Positions 9,433 through 18,131 of a stretch of 64,000 nt of DNA are shown here, piece after piece. The notes beneath the pieces were generated by a model. That model saw only the letters and a list, made by a program, of their open reading frames with translations, searched no databases and was not told where the DNA came from. The DNA is from Bacteroidetes bacterium 47-18 (GTDB lineage: Bacteria; Bacteroidota; Bacteroidia; Chitinophagales; Chitinophagaceae): the NCBI GenBank assembly GCA_001897155.1, contig MKSF01000023.1, forward strand, positions 1 through 64,000, in the 5' to 3' direction. A program made the position numbers and the translations under genes. Position 1 is the stretch's first letter; each line of letters begins with the position of its first letter.

Positions 9433-12162
9433 TTATTTTAATGTGAACTGAAAGGGTATAATGATACCGGACGTTATATGGTATATATCCTCCCACTGAC
9501 CCGTTATATTGTAGCGCGTATAGGCACCATTGAGGTACAGGGTGCATCCCGTTTTCCTGTGTGTGGCGCTGATGCTGACCCTCCCGCCGTACCTGGTCAT
9601 CGCGCCCCTGTTCCAGCCGCCGTTCCAGCCACCGCCGACAGCGACATGAGGGAACAACTGGTAGGTGGCCTGCAGCATAGCAAAAGTGCTGTTGTTCATC
9701 AGCAGTTGCATGGGATTGATGATATTGGAGGCAATAAATGACCTCCCGGCGTTCATGCTCGCGAATACCCTGTTATGCGCCACATTATAATGAAATGACC
9801 AGATGCTGCTGCTGTATTGCACAGTATCCAGCTCACTATAGCTGCGGTTATATTGCAGGCCGGCGCTCATTACGGTCTGCTTCCGCTTGTACTGGTAGTC
9901 CGCCTGCGCCAGGAAGACATTGCCCAGCAGGGTGTATGAGAAGTTGGACACCGTATCCTGCACCGTATTGAATGCCGTGAAAGGCTTATACGATATTTTT
10001 ACCCGGGGGTAGCGCCTTGAGATGGTCTGCAGCTCAAACCCGTATTTCCGGTTGGTGCCGGTACCAAGCTCCCGCACATTCTGCAGCACATTATATTCCA
10101 CATCGGCTTTGACGGCATTCCTGAACCAAAAGGTAGAGAGCTTCAGCTGGTACCTGCCCAGACCCCTGATATTGTAATAGAGGCTGCGGTTCCTGAAATC
10201 CTTACCGGTGTATTCATAGATACCGGACAAACGTATTTTCTCCTGCCATATCCTGGCCGCAGCCTGCATATTAAAGGCTGTCCTGCCGAAGATACCCGTT
10301 GCCGGGGCAGCACCGGAAGGCTTATGGTCGCTGTACGCATATTCCGAGCTGAGCTCCAGCACAGGCAGGTTCAGCCTGTACACCATAGTGTAGATATTAT
10401 CTGCGGGCTGCTTCCCGGGGCCTTCGCCCGTACCCGCGTCTTTCTTACCGGCACTCCCGGCACTTCCTGCATAGTAATAGATAAGCCCCAGTTGCTGGTG
10501 CTTTAATTTCCTGGACAGTACCTGCACCGATCCCGCATTCAGCCTTTCTTTCTCCCCGGCAAAATCCACGAGGTCCATCCTGCCGAGCGATACTGCCACG
10601 TCCACATAGTCCAGGTCATAGCTCAGGCTGCCTCCGCGGGTCATCTGCCCGGGATTGGTATATTGTGACACCTGGTTGCTGAATCCTCCTATGTTAAAGC
10701 CGTTCAGTCGCTTCAGCCTGGACAGCATCTTATTATCCGGGAAGGTATGCTCCAGCACGGACATATAGTCCCGGCTTTCCATATTGCCTATATCTTCCTT
10801 ACGGAAACGGGAGAATACCTCCACGCTGTCTATATATTTTTTCTTTTTCAGCTGTTCCGCCAGCAGGCCCGCCTTTTCGATTTTATGATCTATATCTTCC
10901 AGGCGCTGCGCGGCGTCCCTGTATTTATTCCTGAATGCATTATACTGCTCTGTATATTCCTGCGTTGATGTATCCGGCAAGCGGTGCTGTATCTTATCCA
11001 GGTATGCCTTTTCCAGCGTATCGGTCACGGTACGCTTTAAAGTGGCTATATAATCAGCCTTCTCCTTTTGTAACTGCCGCACCAGAGTTTTGTAGTAATC
11101 GCCGTACATCATATTATCGACAGTCGTAGCGGTATAAGCGGAACGGAAGTTCCTGTTGGCCTCCTCCATCTGGCGCAGGTAGGTTTCCTTATCAAAGCTG
11201 ACATTGATATAGCTGGATTTTAAGGTACGGTATTTGTCCTGCCGGGTATAGTAGCCATCTACCGTCACGGGAATACCCATTACCGGCATATTCACCGCCC
11301 CCGCAACATCGTAATACTCATTCCTGAAATCCGAATATATCTCCTGCTGGTTACTATAGTTATATTGAACGTTCAGGTTCCCCCTGATGTCCTTATTTTC
11401 AGAAGCGCCGCTGTTGGTGCGCCTGGAGGCGGACAGCATACCTTCAAAGTTCTTTCCCGAAGAAGGGCCGGATACTGACGGAAGGGCGATCTCCGGCTTC
11501 CTGTCATCTCCTGACAGGCGGATAATACCGGCCAGCCGGTCTTCAAAGTAGATCCAGATATCCCTGTGCCCTCCCGCGCTTTGCACACGCCAGGTCTCTT
11601 TCCTTTTCCGGAAGAACTTACGGATCACCTGGTCGGGCTGTATAAACCGTTTACCTTTGGTCTGCTCCGCATAATATTTTTTGAATTGCAGGAATACGGG
11701 ATGATCTTCTTTCATGAAGCTGTCCGTTATAAGCAACTGCCTGTCGCCGGCTTTTATTTCGTAACGGCTGTCCAGCCAATGCGTTTCCTGCATGTAGGTA
11801 CCTACCGGAAGCATGCCGTAATGACTGATAAAGTTCCTGTATGTTTCCCGTATATTTTGCTTATCGGCCGGCAGCTTCAGCACGCCGGATATGGCTTTTG
11901 TTATATTGAAGGTATCCCTGTAGAGCGATTCCTGCTCCTGCGTATCATATAGGGCTATACTCAGGGTGAGATAGGTGTAGTCCTGCTGCGCGGGTGCATT
12001 GTAGCACTGGATAAGGTGATGCAGGTTATGTTGCGCCTTGCCGAACAGGTGATATGCAGCTACCGGCCCCGGCGGGATATTCCGGGACACGTCTCTCTCC
12101 TGCCCCTTGATATGGCAAGGCACCAGCAAAACGACCGTAAAATATAATAGCTTTGTACACAT
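9433..12162 (-). CDS. Probable outer-membrane beta-barrel protein with central coiled coil (909 aa)
   Basis: The first gene of the exported operon. A signal peptide (LLYFTVVLLVPCHIKGQ) leads into about 280 residues of mixed sequence, then a long charged helical region (about residues 320-460, with QRLEDIDHKIEKAGLLAEQL) likely to form a coiled coil. The C-terminal 370 residues alternate short amphipathic strands and turns (YRLNLPVLELSSEYAYSD, QADYQYKRKQTVMSAGLQYN) and end in HITSGIIIPFQFTLK, which looks like an outer-membrane barrel. No named family is recognised. It could be the outer-membrane channel or platform for the proteins encoded downstream; that role is inferred from order only. Confidence 0.65.
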   Translation of the reverse strand: MCTKLLYFTVVLLVPCHIKGQERDVSRNIPPGPVAAYHLFGKAQHNLHHLIQCYNAPAQQDYTYLTLSIALYDTQEQESLYRDTFNITKAISGVLKLPADKQNIRETYRNFISHYGMLPVGTYMQETHWLDSRYEIKAGDRQLLITDSFMKEDHPVFLQFKKYYAEQTKGKRFIQPDQVIRKFFRKRKETWRVQSAGGHRDIWIYFEDRLAGIIRLSGDDRKPEIALPSVSGPSSGKNFEGMLSASRRTNSGASENKDIRGNLNVQYNYSNQQEIYSDFRNEYYDVAGAVNMPVMGIPVTVDGYYTRQDKYRTLKSSYINVSFDKETYLRQMEEANRNFRSAYTATTVDNMMYGDYYKTLVRQLQKEKADYIATLKRTVTDTLEKAYLDKIQHRLPDTSTQEYTEQYNAFRNKYRDAAQRLEDIDHKIEKAGLLAEQLKKKKYIDSVEVFSRFRKEDIGNMESRDYMSVLEHTFPDNKMLSRLKRLNGFNIGGFSNQVSQYTNPGQMTRGGSLSYDLDYVDVAVSLGRMDLVDFAGEKERLNAGSVQVLSRKLKHQQLGLIYYYAGSAGSAGKKDAGTGEGPGKQPADNIYTMVYRLNLPVLELSSEYAYSDHKPSGAAPATGIFGRTAFNMQAAARIWQEKIRLSGIYEYTGKDFRNRSLYYNIRGLGRYQLKLSTFWFRNAVKADVEYNVLQNVRELGTGTNRKYGFELQTISRRYPRVKISYKPFTAFNTVQDTVSNFSYTLLGNVFLAQADYQYKRKQTVMSAGLQYNRSYSELDTVQYSSSIWSFHYNVAHNRVFASMNAGRSFIASNIINPMQLLMNNSTFAMLQATYQLFPHVAVGGGWNGGWNRGAMTRYGGRVSISATHRKTGCTLYLNGAYTRYNITGQWEDIYHITSGIIIPFQFTLK

Positions 12163-12514
12163 ACCCCTATGTTACGGCACAAAATTAAATTAACTTTTTG
12201 ATAAGTTAAAAAGTTTTAAATTATTTTTTTGTAATATTTTTAAATAAGTATATTAAAATAAGACAGCGTCTGCCGCAAAGAGGGGGGTAAATACCAGGGA
12301 GAGAAGACGGCAGGCCGGTACCGGACGATGAAGACAAATCTGGCTGCTTTTATTTCTGCACATTTTTATAAGTGCTTTGCGTCAAAGCGGATTTGGATAT
12401 CCTTTCAGAGCTTTCCAGGGAGCTACAGTGCCCCTTATTGCCATATCCTTTTGAACAGGGAAACGGGGATATGATCCGGCGCTTTCAGCAGCCAATGATA
12501 GCAGGAAAACCAGA
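12163..12514. other. Non-coding interval between two minus-strand operons
   Basis: The part next to 12162 is strongly AT-rich and holds the promoter of the exported-protein operon, listed separately. The rest (about 12260-12514) shows no convincing gene, RNA or terminator. Confidence 0.5.
12180..12215 (-). promoter_or_regulatory. Promoter with palindrome upstream of the exported-protein operon
   Basis: On the minus strand a Bacteroidota -7 element TAATTTTG (plus-strand 12180-12187) lies 18 bp before the start codon at 12162. Immediately upstream, at 12192-12215, is an inverted repeat AACTTTTT-N8-AAAAAGTT. It overlaps the place where the -33 element would be, so it could be an operator, but the AT-richness makes chance symmetry possible. 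Confidence 0.45.
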
Positions 12515-13753
12515 TTACCTGCTTTTCAGGCGTTCGATTTCTTTCTTCAAGGTTTTCTTTTCTGATCCGGACCTGGTTAGCTTAACGGCCTGCCCGTAAT
12601 GCCTGATAGCTTTTGCAATGTCCGTACCGGAATACAAATAACCTAACAACCCGTGGTAGTAGCTGCTGTCAATCAAATCCAGCTTTTCCGCTTCTTCAAT
12701 GGCTTTTGCATTTCCATAAACCTTTGCAAAAGCAAAGAGCCTGTTCAATGCCGTTACTGGTGAATACTCAATCAAAATAAGCTGGTTGTAAAGCTGTAAG
12801 ATGTGCAACCATTTGTCCTGGTCTGTCGGTGTGGTGTGCCAGTAAGCAATGGCCGCTTCGAGGTGATATTTTGAAACTTCATTCCCGTTACAGGCATTTA
12901 CCAGGTAGAAATTCCCCTTTTCGATCAGCGTGTGGTCCCATAAGCTTCTGTCCTGCTCATCAAATAAAACGGCTTCACCTTTATCATTCGTTCTTGCTTC
13001 CAAGCGTGAGCTCTGAAAGCACATTAAGGCGAGCAGAGCATTGGTTCTCCCCTGGTTGGTCAACGGGTTTTCGGTCAATAAAAATGTGAGCCGTACAGCT
13101 TCTGAACATAGGTCTTTCCGGATTAGCCGGTTGTTCGTCCCGGAAAAATAACCTTCGTTAAATAATAAATATAAGGTCCTTAAAACGGTATCTAATCTTG
13201 ATGTTATCTCTGCTTCGCCTAAGGTTGTAATCTGAAAATTATCGTTCCTGAGATTGGTTCTCGCTCTGTGCAGTCTTTTTTTAATGGTTTCCGATCTTGC
13301 CAGAAAGGCATTGGCTATTTCTTCAACACTAAAGCCGCAAAGTACCTGTAACGCCAGGCAGACCTGTGCCTCGTCTGAATTGGCAGGGTTACAAACGGCA
13401 AAGATCATTGCCAACTGGCTGTCTGGAATGATGCGGGTATCCAACTCAAAATCATTTTCGCCTGAAATATCCGTTATCAGCCCGGTTTTGATTTTCGTTT
13501 CAAAGACCGATAGGTTTTTAAAATAATCCCTGGCTTTGTTCTTCGCAACCGTATAAAGCCACGCTACCGGGTTTTCAGGCACGCCGTTAATTGCCCAATG
13601 CTCGGACGCCTTCAGAAAAGTATCGCTCGCAATATCTTCGGCGGTTTCAATATGCTTCAAACCAAAATGACGGCATAAAACAGCCGTCATCTTAGCATAT
13701 TCCTGCCGGAATAAATGCGGTAACAGTTCGTTATGTGATGTTGTTTTGGACAA
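12515..13753 (-). CDS. ECF42-type RNA polymerase sigma factor with C-terminal extension
   Basis: At 412 residues it is twice the length of an ordinary ECF sigma factor. Region 2 is visible near residues 10-75 (DIASDTFLKA, NPVAWLYTVAKNKARDYF) and region 4 near 130-170 (GFSVEEIANAFLARSETIKKR). The remaining 240 residues match the long helical, TPR-like extension of the ECF42 group (LNEGYFSGTNNRLIRKDLC, HLEAAIAYWH, LLGYLYSG). ECF42 factors lack an anti-sigma factor and typically sit beside YCII/DGPF proteins. That is seen here: an ABM-like gene (12 bp upstream) and a YCII-like gene precede it. It probably transcribes this small operon itself. Confidence 0.88.
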   Translation of the reverse strand: MSKTTSHNELLPHLFRQEYAKMTAVLCRHFGLKHIETAEDIASDTFLKASEHWAINGVPENPVAWLYTVAKNKARDYFKNLSVFETKIKTGLITDISGENDFELDTRIIPDSQLAMIFAVCNPANSDEAQVCLALQVLCGFSVEEIANAFLARSETIKKRLHRARTNLRNDNFQITTLGEAEITSRLDTVLRTLYLLFNEGYFSGTNNRLIRKDLCSEAVRLTFLLTENPLTNQGRTNALLALMCFQSSRLEARTNDKGEAVLFDEQDRSLWDHTLIEKGNFYLVNACNGNEVSKYHLEAAIAYWHTTPTDQDKWLHILQLYNQLILIEYSPVTALNRLFAFAKVYGNAKAIEEAEKLDLIDSSYYHGLLGYLYSGTDIAKAIRHYGQAVKLTRSGSEKKTLKKEIERLKSR

Positions 13754-13764
13754 TATTCAATATC

Positions 13765-14070
13765 TTATAATATTTCTTTTGAACTCCCGATAAAATTTAA
13801 AACCTCAATCTTGGGTTCGGAAGCAAGATTTTTATCCCGCTGTTCCTGGAAATGAAGAAAACTGGATGTGTTCAACAATATCTGCTGTATATCACTATTT
13901 GCGTATTGTGAAATATGAGTAAAGGTTTTATTGTCTTCGGATTGAAAAACAGAATACAAAAATTGTGTGTTGTCTAACCTTTTAAAATCTGTCAGAAACT
14001 TTCGTATCATTTCTTTATTCATATCTGCATACCCGTCATTGACAGCATATGTTACTTTAACTACAATCAT
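13765..14070 (-). CDS. Antibiotic-biosynthesis-monooxygenase-like (ABM-fold) protein
   Basis: A 101-residue protein with the dimeric alpha/beta-barrel pattern: first strand MIVVKVTYAVND, helix MNKEMIRKFLTDFKRL, strand TQFLYSVFQSED, then FTHISQYANSD and a helix with FLHFQEQRDK. It ends in EPKIEVLNFIGSS. Such proteins act on small aromatic or quinone substrates or degrade haem, but no catalytic residues specific to a subgroup can be named. It lies between the YCII-like gene and the ECF42 sigma gene, so it is probably part of the same regulon. Confidence 0.65.
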   Translation of the reverse strand: MIVVKVTYAVNDGYADMNKEMIRKFLTDFKRLDNTQFLYSVFQSEDNKTFTHISQYANSDIQQILLNTSSFLHFQEQRDKNLASEPKIEVLNFIGSSKEIL

Positions 14071-14095
14071 TTTTTCAGTGGTTTGCTGTTAGGTA

Positions 14096-14437
14096 TTAAT
14101 CACGCTTTAAAATTTCACGTACTTCAATGCTCCCCCCAATTTTAAAAACAGGATTTGCTTTTGCAATTTCCACCGCTTCGTCAATGGTTTCCGTTCTTAC
14201 AACAATATAACCGCTGATAAATTCCTTGATCTCGGTGTACGCTCCGTCTGTTACCATATTATCAGGCCTTACCGTTTTTGCACTGCCTGCAAACGGTAAA
14301 AGCGTATTGCCTTTATCCACTAATTTGTTTTGAGAGGCAATGCCTGCCAGCCAGTTCATTCTTTCCTGCATTTGTTCAGGCGTCGGCTTAAAGTCGGCAA
14401 GGTCTTTTAATCTGAAGATTAATGCGAATTCTTTCAT
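14096..14437 (-). CDS. YCII/DGPF-family protein, ECF42 partner
   Basis: A 113-residue protein of the YCII-related fold: MKEFALIFRLKD, then PEQMQERMNWLAGIASQNKL, FISGYIVVRTETIDEAVEIA, and the C-terminal GGSIEVREILKRD. The last part is the characteristic strand of ECF42-linked DGPF proteins (usually ...G.vEVRpl). It is the first gene of a three-gene minus-strand operon with the ABM-like gene and the sigma factor. In ECF42 systems these proteins are the typical target genes; their biochemical reaction is not established. Confidence 0.82.
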   Translation of the reverse strand: MKEFALIFRLKDLADFKPTPEQMQERMNWLAGIASQNKLVDKGNTLLPFAGSAKTVRPDNMVTDGAYTEIKEFISGYIVVRTETIDEAVEIAKANPVFKIGGSIEVREILKRD

Positions 14438-14761
14438 CTTTTTAAAATTTTATTGTTCGCTCTCATGACGATCGGGATTGCGGAACAGGGACAAAGTTCG
14501 CGATTTTTTTTGTTGCACTCATTTTGCCCGGGGAGCAGAAGCGGCATTTTCCTGTAGCGTGCAGCGGGACAAAAGACATAGCAGATAGCCCGGTCTGCCT
14601 GTCTGTATTGACTTACGCGCCCGGAAAGCCCAACAGCATATATATTTTATATATTTAGGAATAAAAAGCTCACCTTTATAACTTAACAGCCGTCCTGACC
14701 GCTTTGCATTAGCGGGCATTCCAGACGCACCAATAAGCTATTAAAAACTTTTTCAAAAAAG
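14438..14761. other. Divergent intergenic region with promoter for the ECF42 operon
   Basis: On the minus strand GAACTTTG (plus-strand 14492-14499), about 55 bp upstream of the YCII-like gene, fits the TTTG half of a Bacteroidota -7 element. The right part leads into the acetyltransferase gene. No RNA gene or terminator is evident. Confidence 0.35.
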
Positions 14762-15313
14762 ATGGCAAAGATGAATCCGAAAGAGGTTACATTAAAAAAC
14801 GGAAAGACTGTTTTGATAAGGCAAGCTGAAGTTGCTGACGCTCAGCGCCTGCTTGACTGTGTTAAAAAATATATCCCGCAAAGCGAATATATTCCCAAGC
14901 TGGAGCGGGAAATCGTCATAACGGTTGAGCAGGAACGAGAATGGATCAAGTCGTTTTTAATACATAATAATTCTTTACTGTTGGTGGCTGAATACGACAA
15001 CCAGGTCATCGGCAATATAGACCTGACGGGCAATCGCAGGAAAGTGATGGAACATACTGCCGTAATCGGGATGGGAATGCTAAAAGAGTGGAGAAATTCC
15101 GGGCTTGGAACGGCCCTATTAGACACAGCTATTGAATGGGCCAGGCAAAATCCGGTCTTAGAGCTGATATGGCTGCAAGTATATACAGCAAATAAAGCAG
15201 CGCTGCACCTGTATCGGAAAATGGGGTTTGAAGAAAACGGCATTATGAAAAGCTTTTTCAAACACAACAACGATTATTTTGACAACTTAACAATGACGAT
15301 GATCGTAAAATAA
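14762..15313 (+). CDS. GNAT-family N-acetyltransferase
   Basis: A 183-residue GNAT protein. After the first strand (KTVLIRQAEVADAQRLLD) the acetyl-CoA-binding region is clear: AVIGMGMLKEWRNSGLGTAL around residues 99-118 (the R-x-x-G-x-G/A equivalent is RNSGLG). It is followed by LIWLQVYTANKAALHLYRKM, the usual strand-helix 'N..A..LY.K.GF' signature, then GFEENG. A second ATG nine bases downstream is also possible as start. The acceptor is unknown; ribosomal-protein alanine or small amines are both plausible. It is transcribed away from the ECF42 operon and stands alone. Confidence 0.85.
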   Translation: MAKMNPKEVTLKNGKTVLIRQAEVADAQRLLDCVKKYIPQSEYIPKLEREIVITVEQEREWIKSFLIHNNSLLLVAEYDNQVIGNIDLTGNRRKVMEHTAVIGMGMLKEWRNSGLGTALLDTAIEWARQNPVLELIWLQVYTANKAALHLYRKMGFEENGIMKSFFKHNNDYFDNLTMTMIVK

Positions 15314-15432
15314 ACAATACTGCTGATTGCAATGCCCGCAGCCGAAAAGCAGTTACGGGTATTCAAAATGGTAAAATCCGTACCCCTTCTGAAGGGTTGG
15401 CAGATGGTATAAATATCGTATAATTAAGACCG

Positions 15433-16236
15433 ATGACAGCGAACAAAAGAAAAGGAGCCCGTACAACAAAGGATATCCCGGCAGAGATCTTACAGCAACT
15501 GAATTCAGGCCAGATTGAAACTGCGAACCTTGTGGAGTGGCTGGCCGTTGACCAAAGGCTTTTACTGGAGCATCTGCTCAAGCAACATGAACGAACCGCT
15601 TACCTCAAACCCATCCTGGCAAAAATAGATCAACTGAAAAAGCAGACCGTAAATACGATAAATGAAGCTATCGGGACAGGCCTCTTTGAGCAGGCTACAC
15701 TGAATGATGATAAAGAATTGCCGGCGATCATTTCCCAACATAACGCCGACCTGGTTCGTTGCTGGGCAACTTATGCCATCGGAAAAAACGAGACCCTGGA
15801 CATCGCAGCAACACTTCAGCAAATCCGGCCTTTTTCGGCAGACAAACATTTTGGCGTAAGGGAGATCTGCTGGATGGCCGTAAGACCTAAAATCGCTAAA
15901 GACCTGGCAACAGGCATCGGGATACTTTCCGGCTGGACAACAAGCCCTGATGAAAATATCCGTAGGTTTACAACAGAATCCACAAGGCCGCGGGGCGTCT
16001 GGTGCGGGCATATCGAAGCGCTGAAGCAGGAACCCGGCCTGGCATTGTCCATCTTAGAGCCTTTGAGGTCCGATAAAGCCAGATATGTGCAGGACAGCGT
16101 CGGTAACTGGCTGAATGACGCGAGTAAAACCCGGCCGGGATTTGTAAGCGAACTTTGCAAACGCTGGGCGGCTGAAAGCGACACGAAAGAAACGGAATAT
16201 ATTATTAAAAGAGCATTGCGAACGATTGCCAAATAG
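15433..16236 (+). CDS. AlkD/AlkC-like DNA alkylation repair (HEAT-like) protein
   Basis: A 267-residue mostly helical protein. The segment from about residue 140 to 260 matches the DNA alkylation repair glycosylase pattern: FGVREICWMAVRP, then FTTESTRPRGVWCGHIEAL, ILEPLRSDKARYVQDSVGNW and LNDASKTRP. The Trp, Arg and Asp positions of that stretch are those that line the DNA groove in the AlkD family. These enzymes remove N3- and N7-alkylated purines without flipping the base. The N-terminal 100 residues are less conserved. The start follows a 119-bp gap after the acetyltransferase; no operon partner is evident. Confidence 0.75.
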   Translation: MTANKRKGARTTKDIPAEILQQLNSGQIETANLVEWLAVDQRLLLEHLLKQHERTAYLKPILAKIDQLKKQTVNTINEAIGTGLFEQATLNDDKELPAIISQHNADLVRCWATYAIGKNETLDIAATLQQIRPFSADKHFGVREICWMAVRPKIAKDLATGIGILSGWTTSPDENIRRFTTESTRPRGVWCGHIEALKQEPGLALSILEPLRSDKARYVQDSVGNWLNDASKTRPGFVSELCKRWAAESDTKETEYIIKRALRTIAK

Positions 16237-16351
16237 CAGCCGGCCATTAAGCGGTTGTGGCTGAACATTCCGTATTGCCATCAGGATGTGGTGATCCCTG
16301 TCATTCCGAACAGATGTTATACCGGCTCGCAGCTTAGCCATAGCATCCTGC

Positions 16352-16876
16352 TTACTTAAAATAATTCCCGAGCATTTGTTCGATTTGTTGCTGATGATGT
16401 AGCGGATGGTAAGACATCAGGTAGAACATTTCCCTTATCGTCAGCTTCCCAAGCAAAGGATGGGGCAATGTCAGCGTATCAAGCTCTTCTTCCGGGTACT
16501 TGTCCAACAAATCTTTTATACTGTCAATATTTTTCTGAATACCGGAAATAATTTCAGCTTTTTGATGGCTATGGACATCATTCCGGGGCACAAATTGTTC
16601 AGGCGCCTTTAAGCTGGTCTTTGAATAGTTCTCCAGGACGGTCTTATAATCCCAGGTTGCACGATTGATCGTCCCGAACTTTTCCAGGATGAACTCTTTT
16701 GAAGCCAGCACCCCTGGGAAAGGAGCTATGGTAAGCAAAAGATGCTCTAATTGCTGCCCCGCGGTCCATTTGTCAGGATAGCGATAGCTGAATTCCGCGT
16801 CATCCAGACCATCAATATATTGAACAGCCTGCTGATGATTCGCAATAAAAGCCGCGATTAATTCCTGTTTCGTCAT
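16352..16876 (-). CDS. DinB-family protein (DinB/YfiT-like four-helix bundle)
   Basis: A 174-residue protein with the DinB pattern: an early helix IAAFIANHQQAVQYIDGL, then KWTAGQQLEHLLLTIAPF holding the first His (the usual W...h...HL), and a C-terminal REMFYLMSYHPLHHQQQIEQ with further His residues. These three sites form the metal site in the family. DinB-like proteins often act as thiol-dependent transferases, for example with bacillithiol, which would suit a redox or sulfur context, but the substrate is unknown. It is transcribed on its own, in the same direction as the Crp/Fnr gene 56 bp upstream. Confidence 0.8.
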   Translation of the reverse strand: MTKQELIAAFIANHQQAVQYIDGLDDAEFSYRYPDKWTAGQQLEHLLLTIAPFPGVLASKEFILEKFGTINRATWDYKTVLENYSKTSLKAPEQFVPRNDVHSHQKAEIISGIQKNIDSIKDLLDKYPEEELDTLTLPHPLLGKLTIREMFYLMSYHPLHHQQQIEQMLGNYFK

Positions 16877-16932
16877 AGCATTATTTTTCTACGAAGAACG
16901 GCAATCGTCCTTAACAAAACAATGAACTCCGG

Positions 16933-17511
16933 TTAATTAATTTGCCTCCGGATCCGGCTCAGCGCCTGTGGCGTTATCCCGATATAGGAAGCTAAATATT
17001 TAAGCGGGACGCGCTGTATAAAAAGAGGTTTGTTTTCTAAAAGGAACAGATACATTTCCTTCGGGGATGCTTTTAAGAGCCGGACCTCGCGAAGCGTTTT
17101 CTCCCGGAGCTGCTCTTCCAGGAATACTTTCTGGGTGGTGCTGCAAAGCCTGGATTCCAAAAAGAGCCTGCGTACTTCGCTCATCTCAACATACCACAAA
17201 ACGCCGTTGCTGACAGGTTCATAGACAAATTGCCTGTCTGCTTCATTATCGGCTTTTGCCGTGAAAATATCTCCTTCAAAATAAAAGTCAACTGAGATGG
17301 TGGGCATTGCATCATCTTCGTTACCGGCAATGTATTTCCGTATCGTACCTTTCTGCAGGAAACAAAGGATATCTCTGGGCAATACGGTTTTCCTGGTGAA
17401 GTTCACAAGACTAAGCCTGTCCCATATCTCACCATAGTCATCTATCGGGTATTTCGAGAAAATATGTTTATCTATCGTGTTCAAAAAGCGCTTTTTGCTG
17501 ACTGGCTTCAC
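16933..17511 (-). CDS. Crp/Fnr-family transcriptional regulator (first of two)
   Basis: A 192-residue regulator: a cyclic-nucleotide-binding-like beta roll (VLPRDILCFLQKGTIRKYI, ISVDFYFEGDIFTA) and a C-terminal winged helix ending YLASYIGITPQALSRIRRQ. It has no FNR-type cysteine cluster and not all cNMP-contact residues, like most Bacteroidota paralogues of this type. It sits just upstream of the DinB gene and is separated from the sulfur island by about 620 bp that include a MITE-like element. Whether it acts on the island is unknown; the second regulator at 21789 is the better candidate. Confidence 0.82.
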   Translation of the reverse strand: MKPVSKKRFLNTIDKHIFSKYPIDDYGEIWDRLSLVNFTRKTVLPRDILCFLQKGTIRKYIAGNEDDAMPTISVDFYFEGDIFTAKADNEADRQFVYEPVSNGVLWYVEMSEVRRLFLESRLCSTTQKVFLEEQLREKTLREVRLLKASPKEMYLFLLENKPLFIQRVPLKYLASYIGITPQALSRIRRQIN

Positions 17512-17639
17512 ACCTATGAGCTAAATTACAAAAAATACCAATGCTGCCCGCACAGGCGGATACCGTGTAAAAGGTGCAAGGGATCAGCAGCCCCGCAATG
17601 GAAAAGATGGAAATGGTTATGGAAAATGATTACATTGAG

Positions 17640-18030
17640 TGACTATCTGCTTATAGACAACAACCTTTTATTAAGGATACCTTCCGCCGGGTAAGGTTCT
17701 CTCTGCGGGTCAGAGATCGCTTTTATTATAAAGGTTTAGGGTGTGGTCATTTCGAACGGATGTGAGGCATCTCTTATACTTGTAGCCTGTCTTGCGTATG
17801 CGCACTTTTGGTTTTGTTGATCATATAGACACAGTCAGCTTATTTTATTTCGTAAAGACGGTGGAGTGGAGCTCCCTGATAAAGCCTTATAGGGTTGTTG
17901 GGGAAGAACACCAACAACGGAGTGAAAAGGTTTAGGGCGTGGTCATTTCGAACGGAGGTGAGGCATCTCTTATACGGCTTAGTAGCATCCTGGGCATATA
18001 ATGGCTTTGTTTCCTATATATAGATAGTCA
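17640..18030. mobile_element. MITE-like inverted-repeat element, copy 1 (391 bp)
   Basis: The left end reads TGACTATCTGCTTATAG and the reverse complement of the right end reads TGACTATCTATATATAGG, giving imperfect terminal inverted repeats of about 25 bp. Inside are two copies of a 34-bp block (17745-17778 and 17941-17974) with core TCATTTCGAACGGA and GAGGCATCTCTTATA. Between them lies a segment ending in a hairpin (17894-17918, GTTGTTGG/CCAACAAC). No gene is inside. The same architecture returns at 23728-23890 and 32515-32921. No clean target-site duplication is evident. Confidence 0.75.
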
Positions 18031-18060
18031 GTTTACATTTTTTTATACCTGTCCTCGCTG

Positions 18061-18105
18061 CGTAACATTTGTTACAGTCCGGGCAGTCTCCGAAAAATAT
18101 CTTTA
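18061..18105 (+). promoter_or_regulatory. Crp/Fnr-type operator and -7 element, SQR promoter
   Basis: A palindrome CGTAACATTTGTTACA (18061-18076, perfect arms GTAAC-N4-GTTAC) is followed by a -7-like TATCTTTA at 18098-18105. The distance from operator start to -7 start is 37 nt, exactly as at five other promoters of the island. The start codon is at 18132. Confidence 0.75.
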
Positions 18106-18131
18106 CATCTAATCACTAATAGCCTAAAGAT

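Larger units (their letters stand above)
17512..18131. other. Intergenic region holding a MITE-like element and the SQR promoter
   Basis: This long interval contains the inverted-repeat element at 17640-18030 and the operator and promoter of the sulfide:quinone reductase gene at 18061-18105, both listed separately. Nothing coding is supported. Confidence 0.6.

Noticed and set aside
8303-9547. Longer start of the 373-aa secreted protein at 9547
   Set aside because: The extra 41 residues overlap the preceding gene and lack a signal peptide; the ATG at 9424 opens one.
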